Of a stretch of 10,565 bases of DNA, positions 6,660 to 10,565 are shown in pieces. The translations under genes and the position numbers were made by a program. The stretch covers positions 2,287 through 12,851 of the forward strand of contig WRMX01000090.1 of NCBI GenBank assembly GCA_009776905.1. The letters run 5' to 3'. Numbering within the stretch: position 1 is the first letter of the stretch; every line of letters starts with the position of its first letter. Origin of the DNA: Oscillospiraceae bacterium (GTDB taxonomy: Bacteria > Bacillota > Clostridia > Oscillospirales > Oscillospiraceae). The notes beneath the pieces are model-generated. The model was not told the origin of the DNA. It saw only the letters and a program-made list of their open reading frames with translations, and made no database searches.

Positions 6660-7958
6660 CTAAACTTTCAAACAGCCGAGCGCGTAAAGCGGTATGCTCT
6701 TTATTTCATTTTCAAAACCAAAGTTTTTAGCCGACACACGGACGGAATAAACAGGATTATAAATGTCACGGAAGCTGCGTAAGCTTTTTGACCGTACATT
6801 GTCAGCTGATTTCGCTTCCAATGGAATAATATTGCTTTGTCTGTCCTGAAAAACAAAATCAACTTCCGCTTTGCCCGGTGAACTCCAATAATATGGCTTG
6901 ATACCGTTTACTACTAGGGTCTGCATGATATAGTTTTCAGCTAGCGCGCCCTTGAAACCGTCAAAGCTGTGCGGCGTGTGAAGAACAACATTGGCGGCTA
7001 TGTCGAGTTTGGAACAAAGCAAGCCTGTATCAACCATGTAGACCTTGAAAAGATCAGGCTGTTCATACGCTTTAAGCGGCAGCTTTCCCTCGGTTATATT
7101 GACGCATTTATTTATCATCCCCGCGGCTGTTAGCCAATCCATCGCAGCTTCATAATCCTTCGATCGTGCGCCGGACTTTATAACCTTATATTGGAACTTA
7201 TGATTCTCTTTGGCGAGCTGCGCAGGGATGGAATCCCATACCGCCATATTCCGTGTTGTTTCTACTGGTGTGGCATACTTCGCCATATCTGCTATATACG
7301 AAGCGTTTAGCGTGCGCTGAACGGCAATAACGAAATCAAAATCCTGTTTATCTGCGTACTCGCTTACAGCGCGGGGCATGCCGCCTACCACAAGATAGGT
7401 TTTATAAAAATCCATAGCAGTATCATGGAGAGACAAAGGGGTGAAGCTTTCGTAGGCTTCACGAATCAATTCGCAGAGCTTTTCTTGTCCGAGCGCCCAT
7501 AAAAACTCCTCAAAATCCATTGGGAATAAATGGAGCATGTCTACCTTTCCGACAGGAAAAGAGAAGTTTGTGCGTTTGACTGCAACGCCAAGTAAACTGC
7601 CAGCCGCAATTATATCATATTGCGGGGCTTTTTCGGAAAAGTATTTGAGGGCTGCCAGCGCCTGCTCGCAAGCTTGAATCTCATCAAATATCAGCAAGGT
7701 ATCTCCCGGCATGATGCTTTTCCCGCTTTTTGCCGAAAGCTCCTTAATTATACGCTCAGGGTTAAGATCGCGGTCAAAAACAGCCCGAATATCCGTTGAT
7801 TCCTCTAGGCTGAAATACACGACATTTTTATAATGCTCCTTACCAAAAGAAAGCAGCGTAAAAGTTTTGCCTACCTGCCGCGCTCCTTGCAGAAGCAGAG
7901 GCTGCTTTTTCGGGTTGTTTTTCCATGTTAGCAAGGCTTTGGCTATTTTACGTTCCAT
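6660..7958 (-). CDS. AAA family ATPase with C-terminal DUF4143 domain, 432 aa
   Basis: This is a full-length member of the AAA_14/DUF4143 family. The P-loop is GARQVGKT (residues 25-32), Walker B is LLIFDE (88-93), AAGSLLG (118-124) follows, and the family block FPVGKVDMLHLFPMDFEEFL lies at about 134-153. The C-terminal DUF4143 part has GALAENYIMQTL and a PGKAEVDFVF ... PLEAKS pattern resembling the acidic and E-x-K residues of PD-(D/E)XK nucleases. Such proteins are common in anaerobes, often several per genome, and are poorly characterised; DNA binding or nuclease activity is inferred only. The ATG at 7958 is preceded by GAGGTGA about 9 nt upstream. The gene has its own strong promoter with a very short leader, so it is an independent unit between two two-component systems and shows no sign of belonging to either. 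Confidence 0.92.
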   Translation of the reverse strand: MERKIAKALLTWKNNPKKQPLLLQGARQVGKTFTLLSFGKEHYKNVVYFSLEESTDIRAVFDRDLNPERIIKELSAKSGKSIMPGDTLLIFDEIQACEQALAALKYFSEKAPQYDIIAAGSLLGVAVKRTNFSFPVGKVDMLHLFPMDFEEFLWALGQEKLCELIREAYESFTPLSLHDTAMDFYKTYLVVGGMPRAVSEYADKQDFDFVIAVQRTLNASYIADMAKYATPVETTRNMAVWDSIPAQLAKENHKFQYKVIKSGARSKDYEAAMDWLTAAGMINKCVNITEGKLPLKAYEQPDLFKVYMVDTGLLCSKLDIAANVVLHTPHSFDGFKGALAENYIMQTLVVNGIKPYYWSSPGKAEVDFVFQDRQSNIIPLEAKSADNVRSKSLRSFRDIYNPVYSVRVSAKNFGFENEIKSIPLYALGCLKV

Positions 7959-7980
7959 ATAGTGCGTTCACCTCACATTT

Positions 7981-8010
7981 ATTATAACCTAAGGCGAAGG
8001 GATAAGTCAA
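7981..8010 (-). promoter_or_regulatory. Sigma-A-type promoter of the ATPase gene
   Basis: On the minus strand, TTGACT (8005-8010) and a perfect TATAAT (7981-7986) are 18 bp apart. Transcription would start near 7974, leaving a leader of only about 16 nt with the ribosome binding site at its 5' end. Confidence 0.75.
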
Positions 8011-8014
8011 TGCT

Positions 8015-8044
8015 TCTTTTTGCCTCACGTGTATCTTTTTGCCT
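8015..8044 (-). repeat. Two direct repeats just upstream of the ATPase promoter
   Basis: TCTTTTTGCCT occurs at 8015-8025 and 8034-8044 with a 19-bp period; read on the minus strand it is AGGCAAAAAGA. The near copy ends 4 bp before the -35. Two identical sites about two helical turns apart at this distance have the look of an activator site or an A-tract UP-like element. Confidence 0.5.
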
Positions 8045-8059
8045 TATGAGCCACATTGG

Positions 8060-8087
8060 TTCACGCCCTTACCTCACCGGGCGTGAA
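8060..8087 (-). repeat. Inverted repeat after the AgrC-like kinase gene
   Basis: TTCACGCCC (8060-8068) and GGGCGTGAA (8079-8087) form a perfect 9-bp stem with a 10-nt loop, starting 15 nt beyond the kinase stop. It lies where a terminator is expected, but no T run follows on the minus strand. It may be a Rho-independent terminator of weak type, a 3'-end stabilising stem or an operator. Confidence 0.5.
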
Positions 8088-8102
8088 TTATAACCCTTAT
8101 GA

Positions 8103-9359
8103 CTATAATTTTATCGTGACGCCTGCGGTGAACGTTTCGTCGTTCCATTCGATGGTCAGCTCGCCGCCATATCGCGCGACCACGGCTTCTATGCTTTTTA
8201 GCCCGTAGCCGCCTTCCTTTTTTGCGCTGACGGCTTTACCGTCTTCCGTGCCAACCTTCCCATCGAAGCTGTTCCTTGCGAGGAGCGCCAATTGCTCGCC
8301 AAGCGGACCGATCTGTAGGTCGATGAATTTCCTTTTTAATGTCTTGCCGCATGCCTCCACGGCGTTTTCCAGCAAGTTTCCCAATATGATGCAGAGCTCA
8401 TAGTCCGGGATGGCAAGCGCGTTTGGCAATGCGGCGCTGGCGCGAAATTCGATGCCGTCCCTGCCGCAACGCTCCGCATAATGCGAGAGCAGCGCGTTGA
8501 CGACGGTGTTCGAGCAGTAGTCCTGTGCCTCATTTTCAACAAACTGCTCACGCATTGTGGATAGGTATCTTGCGATGCCTGTGATGTCATTATTCGCGGC
8601 AAACTCGTCGATCACGGCCATGTGGTATTTATAGTCATGCCGCATGATGCGGAGCTGTTCATGCATTTCGTTCATTTTTTGATAGTGGTCGCGCCCGGAC
8701 GAAATGATGCCCGAGGCGAACTCGGCCTCTGCGGTTTTCATCGCTTTTTTATGCGTATTGATGATGGCGAAGCATAATATGCAGAAGCTCCAAAATGCGA
8801 ACAGCAGCAGCGCGATCCGCTCCAGACCTGATGAAACGCTGATGGCCACCGTCATCGCGAAATATGAGAATGCTGCGCCTAGCGAATACAGAGCCCATTC
8901 GCGCTTGTTGCCGCTGATGAAAAGAAGATTGAAAAAGCGCCGCGCATATTTCCGCACGAGCGCCAGATAAACCGCATAGAACACCACGCCGATGATGAAC
9001 ACGAGCAGCCAGAATTCGTTGCTGTCTGCGGGGACAAACAGCCCTGAGACAGCGCTTGCTATCGCCAATTGGAACCCCGTGCAGACCATGACGAAGAACA
9101 CGACGAATACTTTTTTAAGCGCTTCGCCTTTTGAAAGAAGAAAGAACAGGGGAAAGTGGATGAAGCCGCCCCAGAACCTATAGAACGATGCTTGGGTCCC
9201 GGTCAGGTATAGGACGATATGGACTGCGATGCTGAAGACTATCGGCGCGCAGATCGATATCGTTTTGCTGTATCTGAAGGAGAACGTGAGGAACATCGTG
9301 GTATAGTTGATGAGCAGCGTTATGAACGTAAGAAAGAGAAATGCGGTGTCAATCGACAT
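8103..9359 (-). CDS. AgrC-like GHKL sensor histidine kinase, 418 aa
   Basis: About six hydrophobic segments fill residues 1-200, followed by a helical dimerisation region. The phosphoacceptor is His241 in IMRHDYKYHM, the form seen in AgrC-type (HPK10) kinases. The ATP-binding domain has the N box GNLLENAVEAC (Asn328, Asn332) and GGYGLKSIEAV (383-393), the shortened GHKL type. Kinases of this class pair with LytTR regulators and often sense secreted peptides or envelope stress; the signal here is unknown. The ATG at 9359 follows AGGGG by 8 nt. The LytTR regulator gene lies upstream on the same strand, separated by 177 bp of repeats with no visible promoter, so both are probably on one transcript. 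No agrB- or agrD-like gene is present in the window. Confidence 0.9.
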   Translation of the reverse strand: MSIDTAFLFLTFITLLINYTTMFLTFSFRYSKTISICAPIVFSIAVHIVLYLTGTQASFYRFWGGFIHFPLFFLLSKGEALKKVFVVFFVMVCTGFQLAIASAVSGLFVPADSNEFWLLVFIIGVVFYAVYLALVRKYARRFFNLLFISGNKREWALYSLGAAFSYFAMTVAISVSSGLERIALLLFAFWSFCILCFAIINTHKKAMKTAEAEFASGIISSGRDHYQKMNEMHEQLRIMRHDYKYHMAVIDEFAANNDITGIARYLSTMREQFVENEAQDYCSNTVVNALLSHYAERCGRDGIEFRASAALPNALAIPDYELCIILGNLLENAVEACGKTLKRKFIDLQIGPLGEQLALLARNSFDGKVGTEDGKAVSAKKEGGYGLKSIEAVVARYGGELTIEWNDETFTAGVTIKL

Positions 9360-9448
9360 AGCGTCATCCCCTCATATGCGGCCGTTATTCAATCTTCTGG
9401 ATAACATCACTGCCGGAGCTACTCGGCGTCCGGGTCGCCGCGCGAAGC

Positions 9449-9491
9449 GCGGTGCGCCGGTGCGGTGCGCCGGTGCGGTGCGCCGGTGCGG
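9449..9491 (-). repeat. 13-bp GC-rich tandem repeat, 3.3 copies
   Basis: GCGGTGCGCCGGT occurs perfectly at 9449-9461, 9462-9474 and 9475-9487, followed by a partial GCGG. Perfect copies suggest recent amplification or slippage. The period is not a multiple of three and the array lies outside coding sequence. Confidence 0.85.
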
Positions 9492-9492
9492 A

Positions 9493-9542
9493 GGCTGAAA
9501 TTCGCAGGCGGAATTCACTTCCGCCGTAAAGCGAATTTAGCC
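9493..9542 (-). repeat. Nested 50-bp inverted repeat
   Basis: The outer arms GGCTGAAATTCGC (9493-9505) and GCGAATTTAGCC (9531-9542) pair over 12 bp with one bulge. The inner arms GGCGGAA (9507-9513) and TTCCGCC (9519-9525) pair over 7 bp around the loop TTCAC. The stop codon of the LytTR gene (9537-9539) lies in the outer arm. Confidence 0.8.
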
Positions 9543-10259
9543 GGAACGCTCGGCGTCCGGATTGTGGGGGTGGAACCCCCACGTAAGATATTTTATCTTT
9601 GTGCTGTGATAACTTTTTGACACCGGAACCCTCGCGCCTCTGCGAGTGGTGATTTCGTTGGTGGTCATCGAAGCGATTGCGTCCATGTTCACGATATATG
9701 ACTGGTGGCATTGGATGAAGCGGCTGTCGCAGAGCAACTGTGGCGCGATCTCGGCGAATGCCGCCCGTATTTCTTCTTGTTCCCCGCTTGCCAGGCGGAA
9801 AGTGACGTAATGCTTGATGACTTCGACATATTCAATGTCGCGGAACGCGATGAAACGTACTGCGCTTGATGATTTCAGCTTTATCCCAGCGGAATCGGCC
9901 TTTTTTTGCGCGTCATTTATTTCGTCGAGGACGCGCTTCACGTTTTCCGGCTCAAACGGCTTGAGAAGGTAGTGAAATGCTTTGACTTCATATGTTTCCG
10001 GGCCGTATTCGTTTGAGGTTGAGAGGAAGACTATTTCGCCGGAATAGCCCGCATCCCTCAACTTTCGGGCAAGGTCGATGCCGTTCATATCGGGCATGAC
10101 GATGTCAAGGATGCACGCATCGACGAAGGCGCCGGAGCGTATGTGCCGGAGCGCGTCCGCGCCTTTTGTGAAGGCCACTGCTTCATGCCCCATGCCGGCA
10201 ATGCATCCGGACAGTTTGTCCGCTTCATTTTGAATATCGTCGCATATGAGAATGTTCAT
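9537..10259 (-). CDS. LytTR-family response regulator, 240 aa
   Basis: The receiver domain (residues 1-118) has Asp7-Asp8 (ILICDD), phosphoacceptor Asp52 (CILDIVMPDMNG), Ser/Thr at 80-82 and Lys100-Pro101. The LytTR DNA-binding domain (about 128-224) includes FRDIEYVEVIKHYVTF and the hallmark FIQCHQSYIVNMDAI. I chose the ATG at 10259, with GAGGAA 5 nt upstream and a receiver strand beginning at once. The frame stays open to 10382, but that extension reads through the promoter and is not real. It precedes the AgrC-like kinase on the same strand and is its likely partner. The last 16 residues (from Thr225, TWGFHPHNPDAERSG) and the stop are encoded inside the hairpin-rich repeat block, so the normal C-terminus may have been replaced by repeat-derived sequence. 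Confidence 0.92.
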   Translation of the reverse strand: MNILICDDIQNEADKLSGCIAGMGHEAVAFTKGADALRHIRSGAFVDACILDIVMPDMNGIDLARKLRDAGYSGEIVFLSTSNEYGPETYEVKAFHYLLKPFEPENVKRVLDEINDAQKKADSAGIKLKSSSAVRFIAFRDIEYVEVIKHYVTFRLASGEQEEIRAAFAEIAPQLLCDSRFIQCHQSYIVNMDAIASMTTNEITTRRGARVPVSKSYHSTKIKYLTWGFHPHNPDAERSG

Positions 10260-10278
10260 ATTGATTCCTCTATTGTTA

Positions 10279-10307
10279 ATTATACTGGCGTCTGAGGTTA
10301 TAATCAA
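10279..10307 (-). promoter_or_regulatory. Sigma-A-type promoter of the LytTR regulator/kinase operon
   Basis: On the minus strand, TTGATT (10302-10307) and a perfect TATAAT (10279-10284) are 17 bp apart. The start near 10272 leaves a leader of about 13 nt, with the ribosome binding site (10265-10270) near its 5' end. Confidence 0.75.
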
Positions 10308-10371
10308 GATAATTATGGATAGTATATAGGCGATGATATGTGTTTCCGTATTTCTGCTTTTCCCAGTCGAG

Positions 10372-10400
10372 TTGTGCCGCATTTTTGCCCGATTGTGCCG
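10372..10400 (-). repeat. Direct repeat with 21-bp period upstream of the LytTR operon
   Basis: TTGTGCCG occurs at 10372-10379 and 10393-10400, exactly 21 bp apart; on the minus strand it is CGGCACAA. LytTR regulators typically bind two 9-bp direct repeats separated by 12 bp, the same period, but the sequence does not fit the usual LytTR consensus well. It lies about 100-128 bp upstream of the predicted start, far for simple activation. It is a candidate site for this regulator or another. Confidence 0.4.
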
Positions 10401-10528
10401 ACGGTCTTGTAAGGCTCCACCTTTTTTCTTACATTGAATAATGTATGCGTGTATTCAGGGGGGAAATAGTCTGAAACAAATCTTGCGGATTAGGCTGTAA
10501 AAAAGGGCATAGCAAAGCAGACCGTCGG
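10398..10528. repeat. 10-bp inverted repeat bounding a 131-bp gene-free segment
   Basis: CCGACGGTCT (10398-10407) and AGACCGTCGG (10519-10528) are perfect inverse copies. Between them lies a dyad TACATT-GAAT-AATGTA (10430-10445). The stretch 10308-10565 otherwise holds no gene I can support: reading frames are short and none has a ribosome binding site at a usable distance. The segment could be a small RNA, an operator region or a remnant of a small mobile element. Confidence 0.35.
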
Positions 10529-10565
10529 AAGCGGCCAAATTTTTGAATTGCGAGGGAGTTACTCT

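Larger units (their letters stand above)
9413..9599 (-). repeat. Composite hairpin-rich repeat block between regulator and kinase genes
   Basis: Several elements are packed end to end. Two near-identical hairpin copies, 9413-9433 and 9541-9560, share CTCGGCGTCCGG and a CCGGA/TCCGG stem and flank the core. Inside lie CCGCGC-GAA-GCGCGG (9438-9452), three 13-bp tandem repeats (9449-9491) and a nested inverted repeat (9493-9542). Beyond the second flank come GTGGGGGT-GGA-ACCCCCAC (9564-9582) and AAGATA-TTT-TATCTT (9585-9599). The block covers most of the gap between the two genes and the last part of the regulator gene. It resembles a dispersed palindromic genome repeat; whether it is repeated elsewhere cannot be seen here. 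Confidence 0.7.

Noticed and set aside
8336..8970. Short frames on both strands inside the AgrC-like kinase gene
   Set aside because: They are shadows of a complete kinase frame with conserved motifs and show no start signals of their own.
9449..9491. CRISPR array
   Set aside because: The 13-bp units are directly adjacent with no spacers, and no cas gene is present.
9564..9582. GTGGGGGT/ACCCCCAC hairpin as the terminator of the LytTR gene
   Set aside because: It lies inside the coding region before the stop and no T tract follows on the minus strand; no plus-strand gene ends there.
10260..10382. N-terminal extension of the LytTR regulator (41 more codons in frame, including a hydrophobic stretch)
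   Set aside because: It reads through a TTGATT/TATAAT promoter, and a strong ribosome binding site precedes the internal ATG at 10259, where the receiver domain begins.
10441..10500. Small plus-strand gene (about 19 codons) near an AGGGGGG purine run
   Set aside because: The purine run lies inside the frame, not before its start, and no start codon lies 5-12 nt after it.
10548..10565. GAGGGAG at the right edge as a ribosome binding site of a plus-strand gene beyond the window
   Set aside because: The start codon would lie outside the sequence, so it cannot be judged.

Overview
The window looks like chromosomal DNA of an anaerobic Firmicute of the clostridial type. The reasons are strong AGGAGG-like ribosome binding sites, sigma-A type promoters, and the gene families present: a long-ectodomain FtsX/MacB-type ABC permease, a sensor with the 7TM histidine-kinase N-terminal region, an AgrC-like GHKL kinase with a LytTR regulator, and an AAA/DUF4143 ATPase. 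This assignment rests on gene content and signals, not on a database match. No rRNA, tRNA, CRISPR array, integrase or transposase is visible.

Layout. (1) 1-1374, minus strand: the first 413 residues of an ABC-transporter permease running off the left edge, with its own TTGACA/TATACT promoter. (2) 1377-2362, minus strand: a two-gene operon of a 61-residue single-pass membrane protein and a 229-residue protein of unknown function, closed by a clear intrinsic terminator. (3) 2363-2703: a divergent intergenic region with a long imperfect palindrome, an extended -10 promoter for the plus-strand operon, and five degenerate 16-19 bp tandem repeats in the leader. (4) 2704-5872, plus strand: two adjacent sensor genes. 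The first is a 7TM sensor whose kinase core looks degenerate; the second is a membrane kinase with intact H, N and G boxes. (5) 5900-6541, minus strand: a NarL/LuxR-type response regulator converging on the kinase gene, its likely partner. (6) 6660-7958, minus strand: a complete AAA ATPase with DUF4143 domain, with its own promoter and two upstream direct repeats. (7) 8103-10259, minus strand: a LytTR response regulator followed by an AgrC-like kinase. The two are separated by a roughly 190 bp block of hairpins and repeats that also encodes the last residues of the regulator. (8) 10260-10565: the LytTR promoter and upstream direct and inverted repeats, with no gene.

How the genes may work together. 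There are two separate signalling modules. The 7TM sensor, the membrane kinase and the NarL-type regulator probably form one three-protein relay, with the 7TM protein acting as a sensing partner of the active kinase. The LytTR regulator and AgrC-like kinase form a second pair of the kind used for peptide or envelope sensing. The permease and the small-membrane-protein operon next to the first relay are candidate targets by position only. The ATPase between the modules has its own promoter and appears functionally independent.

The most unusual material is non-coding: the structured repeat block at 9413-9599, the tandem-repeat leader at 2606-2691, the palindrome at 2440-2512, and the 21-bp-period direct repeat at 10372-10400.
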